Origin: an uncultured Tenacibaculum sp. | GTDB lineage: Bacteria > Bacteroidota > Bacteroidia > Flavobacteriales > Flavobacteriaceae | Direction of reading: 5' to 3' | Length of the DNA stretch: 64,000 nt | NCBI RefSeq assembly: GCF_947498805.1 | Contig: NZ_CANMLT010000006.1 | Coordinates: forward strand, 62,001 to 126,000 | In this document: positions 8,071 to 17,190 of the stretch, piece by piece | Numbering within the stretch: the first letter of the stretch is position 1 | Layout: each line of letters starts with the position of its first letter | The notes under the pieces: generated by a model | The model's input: only the letters and a program-made list of their open reading frames with translations | What the model was told of the DNA's origin: nothing | The model's database searches: none | Position numbers and translations under genes: made by a program

Positions 8071-8642
8071 AACGAGAAACAGAAAAAAATATATCGGAAT
8101 TTTTAATTGTTATACTAGCTTATCTCATTTCCTTAATACTATCAGGTGTATTTAGAATTAACAGTATATTAAATACCCTTAACAATGAAATTGTAGAATC
8201 TGCAAAACTATCCAGCTACGTTGGTTTAATAACGAGTTCAATATTTTCATCTATTGTAATAATAATTATTGCACTCATTGCCTATTTTACAATTAAAACT
8301 TTCAAATTAAAAATAGAAACAAACTTATTAATTGACGGGATAACCACTTCTATATACATTCTAATTATTTTTGAGCTAATTAGAGTCATATTAACATTAT
8401 TAATATTTGACGAAGCTGTAGCCTCTATAGCCTTTCATGATAATATTATAGTAGGTCTAAAAAATAGTAAATGGTTCTTTTATGACAGTATCATTAAATA
8501 CCTAATGATTTTATCAACAGGGATAGTTTTTATATTAAATACAATACCAAAAAACAAAAACTATTCTAGTGTTATTTTATTGAGCGCCATAATTTCAATT
8601 TGCTTCTATATTTCAACAATAAACCTATCCATTACAATATAA
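8067..8642 (+). CDS. Multi-spanning membrane protein (Yip1-like), possible immunity protein
   Basis: The 191-residue hydrophobic protein has about five transmembrane helices (near 13-33, 50-78, 90-112, 135-158 and 165-188). A short charged N-terminus (MKRETEKN) precedes them. The pattern resembles small Yip1-domain membrane proteins, but I cannot prove that family. Its start overlaps the SpoIIM-like gene by 4 bp, so it is co-translated as the last gene of the peptide module. Self-immunity or a transport-complex subunit are the likely roles by position. Confidence 0.6.
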   Translation: MKRETEKNISEFLIVILAYLISLILSGVFRINSILNTLNNEIVESAKLSSYVGLITSSIFSSIVIIIIALIAYFTIKTFKLKIETNLLIDGITTSIYILIIFELIRVILTLLIFDEAVASIAFHDNIIVGLKNSKWFFYDSIIKYLMILSTGIVFILNTIPKNKNYSSVILLSAIISICFYISTINLSITI

Positions 8643-8723
8643 ATTAGAACAAATGGAGGTTCTGAAAGTAAAACCTCTTGTATAATTTTAAATAGCTGAA
8701 TATTATTTAAAATTAAAACATAA

Positions 8724-8756
8724 AAAAAAACCGATTGTTTTACAATCGGTTTTTTA
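8724..8756 (-). terminator. Intrinsic terminator behind tRNA-fMet copy 2
   Basis: The stem CCGATTGT/ACAATCGG (8731-8738 with 8742-8749) is flanked by A- and T-runs and gives a U-tract on the minus strand just 3' of the tRNA. It is the intact version of the hairpin at 1834-1865. Confidence 0.8.
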
Positions 8757-8757
8757 G

Positions 8758-8830
8758 TAGCGGGAACAGGACTCGAACCTGTGACCTTCGGGTTATGAGC
8801 CCGACGAGCTGCCTACTGCTCTATCCCGCG
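8758..8830 (-). tRNA. tRNA-fMet (CAT), intact copy 2
   Basis: This is a 73-nt initiator tRNA without encoded CCA. The anticodon is CAT in loop CTCATAA. The acceptor CGCGGGA pairs with TCCCGCT except for the C1-U72 end. The anticodon stem TCGGG/CCCGA has the three consecutive G-C pairs that mark initiators. All stems pair, and a good -7 box lies just upstream, so this is probably the functional copy. It lies upstream of era, on the opposite strand. Confidence 0.95.
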
Positions 8831-8840
8831 ATTTGGACTG

Positions 8841-8848
8841 CAAACATA
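8841..8848 (-). promoter_or_regulatory. -7 element (TATGTTTG) of tRNA-fMet copy 2
   Basis: TATGTTTG on the minus strand matches TAnnTTTG exactly and ends 10 bp before the tRNA 5' end. The matching place before copy 1 reads TGTATTTG. Confidence 0.6.
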
Positions 8849-8959
8849 CGACCTTTTCTCACTTCTATCCAAATTAAAAAGGCTTTATTTTCTATAAAAA
8901 CAGCTAAGTATCCTAAAAACAGCCAACTAAAAAAATCATTCTTTTAACTTAAAACAACT

Positions 8960-8967
8960 TATCTTTG
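8960..8967 (+). promoter_or_regulatory. -7 element (TATCTTTG) of era
   Basis: TATCTTTG matches TAnnTTTG and ends 4 bp before the ATG at 8972. The transcript would start at or very near the start codon, so the mRNA would be nearly leaderless. Confidence 0.6.
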
Positions 8968-8971
8968 CAAT

Positions 8972-9853
8972 ATGACACATAAAGCAGGATTTGTAAACAT
9001 CATAGGGAATCCAAATGTTGGAAAATCGACCTTAATGAATGCCCTAGTCGGTGAAAAATTATCAATTATTACTTCTAAAGCCCAAACAACCAGACACCGT
9101 ATTTTAGGTATTGTGAATGGAGAGGACTATCAAATTGTTTTTTCAGATACACCGGGAATCATTAAACCAGCATACGAACTACAAGAATCTATGATGGATT
9201 TTGTAAAATCTGCTTTTGAAGATGCCGATGTACTTATTTACATGGTTGAAGTAGGAGAAAAAGAATTGAAAAACGAAGCCTTCTTCAATAAAATAATTAA
9301 TAGTAAAATACCTGTTATCTTGTTACTGAATAAAATTGACAAATCGAGTCAAGAAGAAGTTCAAGAAAAAATTGAATACTGGAAAAAGAAAGTTCCTAGT
9401 TCCTTCGTTTATGTAATTTCTGCTTTAGAGAACTTTAATGTAGAAACGGTATTTTATAAAATTATAGAACTATTACCTGACGCACCTCCTTTTTATCCTA
9501 AAGATCAATTAACCGATAAACCAGAACGTTTCTTTGTAAATGAAACGATTCGTGAAAAAATTCTTCAACAGTATAAAAAAGAAATTCCTTACTCTGTCGA
9601 AGTAGAAACGGAAAGCTTTGTTGAAGAAGAAGATATTATCAAAATTCGATCTGTAATTATGGTTGAAAGAGATACTCAAAAAGGAATCATTATAGGTCAC
9701 AAAGGAAGTGCAATTAAAAGAGTGGGTACAGATGCACGTAAAGACTTGCAACACTTTTTTGACAAGAAAGTATTTTTAGATTTACATGTAAAAGTGAATA
9801 AGAACTGGCGTTCGAATGAACGACAATTAAGAAGGTTTGGTTATAAAGACTAA
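8972..9853 (+). CDS. era: GTPase Era
   Basis: The 293-residue protein has the family's usual length. The N-terminal G domain carries P-loop GNPNVGKST (about 12-20), the effector-region TTRHR, the DTPG switch (about 59-62) and NKID (about 120-123). The C-terminal KH RNA-binding domain holds GIIIGHKGSAIKRVG. Era binds the 3' end of 16S rRNA and helps small-subunit assembly in the cytoplasm. The gene ends 4 bp into the convergent membrane-protein gene. Confidence 0.97.
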   Translation: MTHKAGFVNIIGNPNVGKSTLMNALVGEKLSIITSKAQTTRHRILGIVNGEDYQIVFSDTPGIIKPAYELQESMMDFVKSAFEDADVLIYMVEVGEKELKNEAFFNKIINSKIPVILLLNKIDKSSQEEVQEKIEYWKKKVPSSFVYVISALENFNVETVFYKIIELLPDAPPFYPKDQLTDKPERFFVNETIREKILQQYKKEIPYSVEVETESFVEEEDIIKIRSVIMVERDTQKGIIIGHKGSAIKRVGTDARKDLQHFFDKKVFLDLHVKVNKNWRSNERQLRRFGYKD

Positions 9854-10359
9854 TCCCTAACCTTTTTTAATAACTGTAAAGTAAACGCTTTTAGTTCATC
9901 CATTTGTTTTTGTCCAGTGGACTTCCCCAACCTGCCTAAAAAATATAGGGTAACCCAAACAATAGGAAGTACAATTAACATGACTATTGGAAAAAAAACA
10001 TCTTTATCTAAAGACCAATTGGAGTATGCTATAATTCCAAATATAATAAAGGCCGTAGCAACTCCAAAATGGATAAACATAAACAAACTCCATACTCCAG
10101 GTTTAGGACCAAACAAGCCTTTAAGCTTTGATGCATCTTCCTCCATTGGTTCTACTTCTACATGTAGTTGAGGAGACCAAAAATGCTCGTCTTTTTCAGA
10201 AACATCAATCACTAAATGATTATCTACAATCTTTGTTCTATAATTTCTCTCTTCCTTCAATAACTCTTCTACTTTTGAAACTAAAACAGTAGCATTCATT
10301 TTAAAATCAATTTGAAATCGAGGTTTTAAAAAAATTTGATTGTAAATCTTATCATCCAT
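9850..10359 (-). CDS. Conserved hypothetical two-helix membrane protein
   Basis: The product is about 169 residues if it starts at MDDKIYNQ; an earlier in-frame ATG at 10395 would add 12 residues. The soluble N-terminal part is rich in acidic residues. Two transmembrane helices follow (MFIHFGVATAFIIFGIIAY and VFFPIVMLIVLPIVWVTLYF) and a short basic tail. I do not recognise a family. It lies between era (convergent, 4-bp overlap) and der (divergent). Confidence 0.65.
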   Translation of the reverse strand: MDDKIYNQIFLKPRFQIDFKMNATVLVSKVEELLKEERNYRTKIVDNHLVIDVSEKDEHFWSPQLHVEVEPMEEDASKLKGLFGPKPGVWSLFMFIHFGVATAFIIFGIIAYSNWSLDKDVFFPIVMLIVLPIVWVTLYFLGRLGKSTGQKQMDELKAFTLQLLKKVRD

Positions 10360-10433
10360 TGCTAAAAATTTGTCTAACAATGTACAAAAAAACATCCTAT
10401 AAAATTAAACACAACAAATCTTACAGTAAGTTG

Positions 10434-10441
10434 TATCTTTG
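10434..10441 (+). promoter_or_regulatory. -7 element (TATCTTTG) of der
   Basis: TATCTTTG matches TAnnTTTG. It overlaps the upstream in-frame ATG at 10439, so that codon cannot be in the transcript. This supports translation from the ATG at 10460. Confidence 0.65.
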
Positions 10442-10459
10442 CACAAATTTTTTTCAGAA

Positions 10460-11770
10460 ATGAGTAGTATTGTTGCCATAGTAGGAAGGCCTAATGTAGG
10501 AAAGTCAACATTTTTTAACAGATTAGTAAAGCGTAGAGAAGCTATTGTAGATTCTGTAAGTGGTGTTACTCGTGATAGACACTATGGAAAAACAGAATGG
10601 AATGGTAAAGAATTCTCTGTTATTGATACTGGTGGATATGTTGTTGGATCGGATGATATTTTTGAAGGAGAAATTAGAAAGCAAGTTCAGTTAGCAATTG
10701 ATGAAGCAGATATTATTGTTTTTGTAGTTGACGTTGAACAAGGAATTACTCCTATGGATCAAGCAGTGGCTAAAATCCTTCGTCAAGTAGAAAAACCTTT
10801 ATTTATGGCTGTAAATAAAGTTGATAATGCTATGCGTGATGCAGATGCTGTAGAGTTTTATAACTTAGGACTTGGTGATTACTTTACAATTTCCTCTATT
10901 AACGGAAGTGGAACTGGTGAATTATTGGATGCCATTGTTGAAGAAATTCCGGAACCTCTTGATGAAGAAGAACAAGAAAATGAATTACCTCGTTTTGCTA
11001 TTGTAGGACGTCCAAATGCAGGAAAATCTTCCTTCATTAATGCTCTTATTGGTGAAGATAGAAATATTGTAACCAATATTGCGGGTACTACAAGAGATAC
11101 TATTGATACCAAATACAATCGTTTTGGCTTTGAATTTAATTTAGTAGATACGGCTGGAATCAGAAAAAAATCGAAAGTAAAAGAAGATTTAGAGTTCTAT
11201 TCGGTAATGCGTGCTGTACGTGCTATTGAGCATTGTGATGTTGCTGTATTAGTAATTGATGCAACCAGAGATTTTGAAGGACAAGATGAGAAAATCTTTT
11301 GGCTGGCAGAAAAAAACAGAAAAGGAGTTGTTATACTAGTTAACAAATGGGATTTAGTGGAGAAAGAAACAAACACAATGCGTGATTTTGAAAATCAAGT
11401 ACGCAAAAAAATTGCTCCATTTACAGATGTACCAATTGTATTTATTTCTGCATTGACAAAACAACGTATCTTTAAAGCAATAGAAACAGCTGTTCAAGTT
11501 CACCAAAACAGATCTCGTAAAATACAAACAAGTAAGTTGAACGAAACTATGTTAGAAATCGTTCAAAACTTCCCTCCTCCAGCTACAAAAGGTAAATTTA
11601 TCAAAATCAAATACTGTATGCAATTGCCAACACATACACCGCAATTTGCATTCTTTGCTAATTTACCACAGTATATTAAGGAGCCTTATAAACGTTTCGT
11701 GGAAAATAAATTACGAGAACACTACGATTTTAATGGTGTTCCTCTTGGAATTTATTTCAGACAGAAGTAA
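10460..11770 (+). CDS. der: GTPase Der (EngA)
   Basis: The 436-residue protein has two tandem G domains. The first has GRPNVGKST near residue 9 with DTGG and NKVD, and the second has GRPNAGKSS near residue 184 with DTAG and NKWD. A C-terminal KH-like domain follows. Der is an essential GTPase of 50S ribosome assembly. The start at MSSIVAIVG was chosen because the promoter -7 box covers the alternative ATG 21 bp upstream. Confidence 0.97.
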   Translation: MSSIVAIVGRPNVGKSTFFNRLVKRREAIVDSVSGVTRDRHYGKTEWNGKEFSVIDTGGYVVGSDDIFEGEIRKQVQLAIDEADIIVFVVDVEQGITPMDQAVAKILRQVEKPLFMAVNKVDNAMRDADAVEFYNLGLGDYFTISSINGSGTGELLDAIVEEIPEPLDEEEQENELPRFAIVGRPNAGKSSFINALIGEDRNIVTNIAGTTRDTIDTKYNRFGFEFNLVDTAGIRKKSKVKEDLEFYSVMRAVRAIEHCDVAVLVIDATRDFEGQDEKIFWLAEKNRKGVVILVNKWDLVEKETNTMRDFENQVRKKIAPFTDVPIVFISALTKQRIFKAIETAVQVHQNRSRKIQTSKLNETMLEIVQNFPPPATKGKFIKIKYCMQLPTHTPQFAFFANLPQYIKEPYKRFVENKLREHYDFNGVPLGIYFRQK

Positions 11771-11849
11771 TAAAGTTTAACAATATTTAAACGACATATT
11801 TAGTAGTTTTTTCTTTTTTTTGACGCTTGAAAATTAGTGTTCAAAAACT

Positions 11850-14627
11850 ATGAAAAAGCTACTCTTTATTTTTACTCTATTGATTGTTAGTGGGGTTTTT
11901 TCTCAATCTTACCAATTTAAAATTTTTGGAAAAATCCAATCAGAAAAAGAACACAATCCTGTTGAAGCCGCAACTATTCACTTAGAAAAAATAAAAGATA
12001 GCGCCATTATTTCCTATACTATTTCTAATGACAAAGGAGATTTTTCTTTAACTGGAAAATCATTTCATAAAGACGTCAAATTGTTTATTTCATTTATTGG
12101 AATGGACAACTACAGTAAAACAATTTCTTTAGATAAAACTTCAGTCTTTGACTTAGGAACGATTTCTCTAAAAAATCAAACGAATCTATTAAATGAAGTG
12201 ATCATTAAATCTACAGCTCCAATTACAATTAAAAAAGACACTTTAGAATTTAATGTAAAGTCATTTAAAACAAAGAAAGATGCCAATGTTGAAGACTTAT
12301 TAAAAAAACTTCCTGGAGTTGAAGTAAACGAGGACGGTAAAATAACCATTAATGGAAAACCAGTAAATAAAATTTTGGTTAATGGAAAACCTTTCTTTGG
12401 CAACGACCCTACGATTACTACTAAAAACCTTTCTAAAGAAATCATCGAAAAAGTTCAAATTACTGATACCAAATCAAAATCAGAAGCTTTTACGGGTGAA
12501 AAAGGAGATACAAGTAACAAAACAATTAACCTAACCATAAGTAAAAAAAACAACAAAGGATGGTTTGGAAGAATGTCGGCAGGACTGGGAACAAATCAGC
12601 GCTTTGAAGGGGCTACCATGATCAATAGATTTGACAATAATACTAGAGTTAGTGTATTGGCGAGCGCTAATAACATCAATTCTCCAGGCTTTAGTTTTGG
12701 TGAGATTCAAAAAATGTTTGGGGGAGGATCTGCAATGTCTTTTACTAGAAATACGGGAAGTTCAGGAATACTAAAATCTAAAACAGCCGGAGCTACCTAT
12801 GCCGACCAATACTTAAAAGGTTTTGATATAAACGCTAACTATTTTTATTCTGGAAGTGATGCTACGAACTACTCAAAAAACAATAGAGAGTACACTATCA
12901 ATATACCAGATCCAACAGATCCTGATAAACAAATAGTGCAACAATATTTTACAAATTCAAACTCAAATTCAAATGACGAAAACCACAATCACAATGTTAA
13001 TACGAGTTTGGATATTAAAATAGACTCAACTTTTTTAATCAATATAACTCCTTCTTTTGTCTTGAATAAAAGAAAAAGACAGTTTTCTAGAAGTGAAGAA
13101 ACTCTTGATGAAAATAAAACACTAACTAATAATTTCTTGAGTAATTCTTATACGGAAGCAGATGCAAAAAACTTTGGAAACGAAATAGACATTACCAAAA
13201 AACTGGGAAAAAAAGGTTCTTTTATTAAAGTTTCCTTTTCAAACCAAATAGACGAATCAAATACTAAAGAACTTTTTACCTCAACAAGAGAAATTTACGG
13301 AAGTACTTCAAGTATAGAAATTAGAAATCAAAAAAGTAGTACCCAAGAGAAGTTCAATAGTTTTCGAACACGTCTAACGTATCGATTCCCAATAGTTTCT
13401 AAAAAGCTCTTTCTAGGTGCCAAATATAGTTATCAAGACAATGAAAGAAAAAGCTTAGAAAACACATTTGATTTTAATACTTCTACACAAGAATATTCTG
13501 ACCTCAACACAGCATTAAGCTCAAACTTTACTTATAAAGATATTACCAAAACTCCAGCCATCGAGTTAATTTATAATCAAAAAAAATGGCGTTTTAATTT
13601 TGAAGTAGGTTTAGTTAAAAGATCTATGGAAAACATTGATGAATTAAGACCTCAACTAAGTCTAAAACGAAACTTTAATAATTTAACTGTTGATGCTGGT
13701 TTTAGACATCGTTTTGATTCGAAAGCTTCTATTTTTTTCGATTATAGAATTGATAACAAAGCCCCTGCTTTAAGTCAACTACAACCTTTTACCAATATAA
13801 GTAGCCCTACAAATATAATTATGGGTAACCCGAATCTAAAACCTTCACAAAATCATCGAGTGTATATTAACTTCAATAAATTCAATTGGCAAGCTCACTC
13901 GGGAATGTTCCTTTATATAATTACGAATTTACGTAATAATCAAATTGTAGCAAACTCAAGTATTGATGCTAATCTTATTAGAACAACAACCTATCAAAAC
14001 ACAAATGGAGCATATGATATATCTGGTGGTGGTTCATATAGTAAAAAAATAAAATTAGATTCAATTAATAGTATTAATGTAAGAATTGGGATGAACCTAA
14101 GTACTTTCAAAAACATTAACTTCTTTAACCAAATAAAAAACGGATCTACTACTAACTCTTTCAGACCTAGCTTAGGGATTACCTATGAAATTAAAAAGGT
14201 ATTAAGTATTGAACCTAGATATGACGTTTCTTTTTCAAATACGAGTTTTGAGAACAACACCACTCAAAATCAAAACTTCACTAGACATACGTTGAGAATA
14301 CTTACTAAAACGAATATTCCTAAAAAACTAGAATGGAGAAACGATATTCGTTATTCATATAACCCAGACGTTATAGGATTTAATAAATCTGCTTGGTTTT
14401 GGAATGCTGCACTCTCCTACTCAATCTTTAGTAACAAAGCCTATCTTTCATTAAAAGCTTATGACGTATTAAATCAAAATAACAATGTAAGAAGAAGAGC
14501 TACATTAAACTATATAGAAGATTCTGAAAGTACTGTTTTACAGCAATATTTTATGCTTGGTTTTAGTTGGAAATTTAACAGTTTGGGCAAAAAAGGAAAA
14601 GCACGAGATTATAATTCGTATCTATAA
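11850..14627 (+). CDS. Outer-membrane beta-barrel protein with carboxypeptidase-like domain (TonB-receptor-like)
   Basis: The 925-residue protein has a signal peptide (about 1-18, ending VFSQS). A carboxypeptidase-regulatory-like beta-sandwich follows at about 22-115, then a plug-like segment with LPGVEVNEDGKITINGKPV near 150-170. A long barrel region rich in alternating hydrophobic and Asn/Ser residues makes up the rest. The layout is that of the Bacteroidota OMP beta-barrel 3 family, related to TonB-dependent receptors. No SusD partner is adjacent, so the ligand is unknown. Confidence 0.85.
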   Translation: MKKLLFIFTLLIVSGVFSQSYQFKIFGKIQSEKEHNPVEAATIHLEKIKDSAIISYTISNDKGDFSLTGKSFHKDVKLFISFIGMDNYSKTISLDKTSVFDLGTISLKNQTNLLNEVIIKSTAPITIKKDTLEFNVKSFKTKKDANVEDLLKKLPGVEVNEDGKITINGKPVNKILVNGKPFFGNDPTITTKNLSKEIIEKVQITDTKSKSEAFTGEKGDTSNKTINLTISKKNNKGWFGRMSAGLGTNQRFEGATMINRFDNNTRVSVLASANNINSPGFSFGEIQKMFGGGSAMSFTRNTGSSGILKSKTAGATYADQYLKGFDINANYFYSGSDATNYSKNNREYTINIPDPTDPDKQIVQQYFTNSNSNSNDENHNHNVNTSLDIKIDSTFLINITPSFVLNKRKRQFSRSEETLDENKTLTNNFLSNSYTEADAKNFGNEIDITKKLGKKGSFIKVSFSNQIDESNTKELFTSTREIYGSTSSIEIRNQKSSTQEKFNSFRTRLTYRFPIVSKKLFLGAKYSYQDNERKSLENTFDFNTSTQEYSDLNTALSSNFTYKDITKTPAIELIYNQKKWRFNFEVGLVKRSMENIDELRPQLSLKRNFNNLTVDAGFRHRFDSKASIFFDYRIDNKAPALSQLQPFTNISSPTNIIMGNPNLKPSQNHRVYINFNKFNWQAHSGMFLYIITNLRNNQIVANSSIDANLIRTTTYQNTNGAYDISGGGSYSKKIKLDSINSINVRIGMNLSTFKNINFFNQIKNGSTTNSFRPSLGITYEIKKVLSIEPRYDVSFSNTSFENNTTQNQNFTRHTLRILTKTNIPKKLEWRNDIRYSYNPDVIGFNKSAWFWNAALSYSIFSNKAYLSLKAYDVLNQNNNVRRRATLNYIEDSESTVLQQYFMLGFSWKFNSLGKKGKARDYNSYL

Positions 14628-14711
14628 AAGTAAAAAACATCTAAAAGATACTTTTTTTGTATCTTAAAGCAAGGAAAAAGGGACTATTACGACCAATAAT
14701 TAACAATTTTG

Positions 14712-14719
14712 TAAATTTG
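14712..14719 (+). promoter_or_regulatory. -7 element (TAAATTTG) upstream of the GAF protein gene
   Basis: TAAATTTG matches TAnnTTTG, 24 bp before the ATG at 14744. A purine-rich AAGGGGA lies just before the start codon and is an unusually clear ribosome binding site for this genome. Confidence 0.5.
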
Positions 14720-14743
14720 CAATAAAAAGATACAAGGGGAATC

Positions 14744-17140
14744 ATGAAAATATTATCTGCATCAGACACTATAAACTTAGAGTTACCTGTACAACTGAAT
14801 GTTAGCTTTAGGAAGGTATATGATATGATTAAGGGCTATGCGAGTGAGGAATCTAAGAACCATCCTTTCCATGCTTCAGCAAATATTATGGTGAAGAGAG
14901 TAGAAAAACACCCAGAGTTAATTGAAGGTTTTTCTGATTTATCTTTACTTGAAGAGCATAAAGAAATTATAGAGTTCTTATTAGATGGTTTATTTCCTGT
15001 TGCTTTAACAAATAATGAAATTAAAGCAGCAACTATTCCGTTCTCTTTTACTTCATTTAAATTTACCGAGCGTTTTGAAAACATCTTAAAAAATGCTGGA
15101 GACGATTATGAATTAAGAGTGCGTAACTTTGAAGATGATGTAATGTATATACATGCATGTACTTTAATACTCGCAATGCATTATAATTATCCTATTGATT
15201 TAAAAAGACCTTTCTTTTTTGACATTCCAGATACGGTTCAAAATATAAACAAATACTACAGGGTAGCTTTTAACGGTGATTTCATGGATATTTATCCTAC
15301 GAAAGATGCTCCAAAAATCACAGAAGACGATATCAAAATATTACTCGACAATTTTGATAACATTGAAGTATGGAAAGAGAAATTTCCTCCAAACAGCTAT
15401 ATCTTTAAAGGCTTTGGCATTATGAATCTTTTTGATGTTAGTGCCGATGAAACAATTTCCTCTATTCAGAATGATTTATTAAGAGCTGATGAGAATCTGA
15501 TCGTTGATTTACAAAAACATTTAGGTGAGTTTTTCAATGTAAAAGATTTACGAATTGGCTATTCTATGTTTGATGAAACTATGAATAGTTTAGCTTCATC
15601 TAGATTAAGAAAATCGCAAAGCTTAATTTTAAAAATAGATCATGATGTTTCTTGCTCTAATGATAGCTTCTTTTGCCAAGGAATTATTCATAGAGTATTT
15701 CATGAAAAGCAACCTTTAGCTATATCAGATACTGAAAAGTATGGAAAAGATTCAAATTACAACCAATTCTATCTAAACTTAAAGAGAGAGAATATTGGTA
15801 GTATTATCCTTTTACCAATTCAAGCTTCTGAAGAAAGTAAAGAAATGGCTATTTTAGAAATAGCTTCACCAAGACCGTATGAATTAAACTCGTTGAATCA
15901 AAACAAACTAAAAGATTTGATTCCTGTATTTAAATCGGCTATTAAACGTGCTTCTGAAGAACATATGAATACCTTAGAAGCTACGATTCAAGAACATTAT
16001 ACTTCTATACATCCTACTGTGAAATGGCGTTTTTATGAAGCTGCTGAAAACTATCAAAAGGATATTTTAGAGAAAAAAGAAAATATTAAAATAGAGAACA
16101 TCGTTTTTAATGAGGTATATCCTTTATATGGTCAATCAGATATCAAAGGCTCATCTATTGCAAGAAACGAAGCTATTAAGGAAGATTTAACCACACAGCT
16201 TACGCTAGCTATATCTGTTTTAAAAGAAGCTCTTAAAGCAGAAACTTTACCTATTTATGATGAGTTAATGTTTAGAGTTTCTGAATATTTAACCGATGTA
16301 AAAGATGGCCTTAAAGCTGGAGATGAAATAGGTATTTTAGATTTCTTAAAACGTGAAATCTACCCAGTATTTAATCATATAAAAGAAATTAACACGGAAT
16401 TAAATGCACTAGTTAAGACCTACATGAATCGTTTAGACGAAAACCTTCATGTGGTTTATGAAAAGCGAAAAAACTATGAGCATAGTGTTACTCTTTTAAA
16501 TGATAAACTGGCTAAGTTTATTGATAAAAAACAAGAAGAAGCTCAAAAAATGTTTCCGCATTATTTTGAACGATACAAAACAGACGGTGTGGAGTACAAT
16601 ATGTATATAGGACAATCATTAACAAGCGAACAAAAGTTTGATGATTTATATTTATACAACCTTCGTTTATGGCAATTGCAATTAATGTGCGAAATGGAAA
16701 ATGTAGCTTTTAAAGCTACCAATGAAATGGAACACAAATTAAGGGTTGCATCTTTAATACTTGTACACAGCAATCCGCTTTCTATTAAGTTTAGAATGGA
16801 TGAAAAGCAATTTGATGTTGATGGGGCTTATAACATTCGATATGAAATTATCAAAAAACGAATTGATAAAGCTCATATAAAAGGAACAGATGAACGCTTA
16901 ACGGTACCTGGAAAAATAGCGATCGTATACTCTCAAGACAAAGATGCTAGAGAATATATTAAATACATCAACTACCTACAATCTAAAAACTTATTAGGTA
17001 AGGTAGAAACTTTAGACATTGAAGATTTGCAAGGAGTTTCTGGTTTAAAAGCCTTAAGAGCCGAAGTAATTTATCATAAAAACTTCGATGATAAAAAAAC
17101 AATTACCATTGATGAGTTAATGGAAGAATTCAAATCATAA
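14744..17140 (+). CDS. GAF-domain-containing protein
   Basis: The protein is 798 residues. The N-terminal part is helical without a recognised motif. A GAF-like sensor region lies at about 290-415, with segments such as GIIHRVFHEKQPLAISD and NIGSIILLPIQ. The C-terminal half is mainly helical with coiled-coil character and ends in a TIDELMEEF tail. No kinase, cyclase or DNA-binding domain is visible, so the output is unknown. I recall similar long GAF proteins as conserved in Flavobacteria. It has its own promoter-like box and a terminator directly behind it. Confidence 0.7.
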   Translation: MKILSASDTINLELPVQLNVSFRKVYDMIKGYASEESKNHPFHASANIMVKRVEKHPELIEGFSDLSLLEEHKEIIEFLLDGLFPVALTNNEIKAATIPFSFTSFKFTERFENILKNAGDDYELRVRNFEDDVMYIHACTLILAMHYNYPIDLKRPFFFDIPDTVQNINKYYRVAFNGDFMDIYPTKDAPKITEDDIKILLDNFDNIEVWKEKFPPNSYIFKGFGIMNLFDVSADETISSIQNDLLRADENLIVDLQKHLGEFFNVKDLRIGYSMFDETMNSLASSRLRKSQSLILKIDHDVSCSNDSFFCQGIIHRVFHEKQPLAISDTEKYGKDSNYNQFYLNLKRENIGSIILLPIQASEESKEMAILEIASPRPYELNSLNQNKLKDLIPVFKSAIKRASEEHMNTLEATIQEHYTSIHPTVKWRFYEAAENYQKDILEKKENIKIENIVFNEVYPLYGQSDIKGSSIARNEAIKEDLTTQLTLAISVLKEALKAETLPIYDELMFRVSEYLTDVKDGLKAGDEIGILDFLKREIYPVFNHIKEINTELNALVKTYMNRLDENLHVVYEKRKNYEHSVTLLNDKLAKFIDKKQEEAQKMFPHYFERYKTDGVEYNMYIGQSLTSEQKFDDLYLYNLRLWQLQLMCEMENVAFKATNEMEHKLRVASLILVHSNPLSIKFRMDEKQFDVDGAYNIRYEIIKKRIDKAHIKGTDERLTVPGKIAIVYSQDKDAREYIKYINYLQSKNLLGKVETLDIEDLQGVSGLKALRAEVIYHKNFDDKKTITIDELMEEFKS

Positions 17141-17168
17141 AAAAAAGCGACGGTATCGTCACTTTTTT
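17141..17168. terminator. Bidirectional intrinsic terminator
   Basis: AAAAAAGCGACG pairs with CGTCACTTTTTT (one C-A mismatch, loop GTAT). A/T runs on both sides let it stop transcripts from the GAF gene (plus) and the HD-PycTM gene (minus). Confidence 0.75.
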
Positions 17169-17190
17169 CATTTTATTTAATATTATTTTT

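Larger units (their letters stand above)
1868..8830. mobile_element. Accessory block bounded by duplicated tRNA-fMet genes
   Basis: Two directly oriented copies of the same tRNA gene bound this stretch. Each keeps its own 3' hairpin, and the 5' flank is partly similar (ATTTG followed by GCAAA). Between them lie two peptide-plus-protease modules and no housekeeping genes, while conserved genes (era, der) begin right after the second copy. No integrase, transposase or resolvase is visible. Insertion at a tRNA locus is therefore an inference from the repeats and the cargo. A tandem tRNA duplication later split by cargo would look the same. Confidence 0.5.

Noticed and set aside
2179..8642. Search for an integrase, transposase or resolvase in the tRNA-bounded block
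   Set aside because: None of the coding frames shows tyrosine or serine recombinase or DDE motifs, so mobility itself is not supported, only the repeat framing.
8735..8947. Open frame of 70 codons on the plus strand
   Set aside because: It runs through the antisense of the tRNA-fMet gene and its terminator, and its product is the tRNA shadow. No ribosome binding site or family pattern.
14645..14665. Hairpin AAGATAC/GTATCTT behind the outer-membrane barrel gene
   Set aside because: The T-run is the loop and not behind the stem, so it is not a normal intrinsic terminator. It may be chance in AT-rich sequence.
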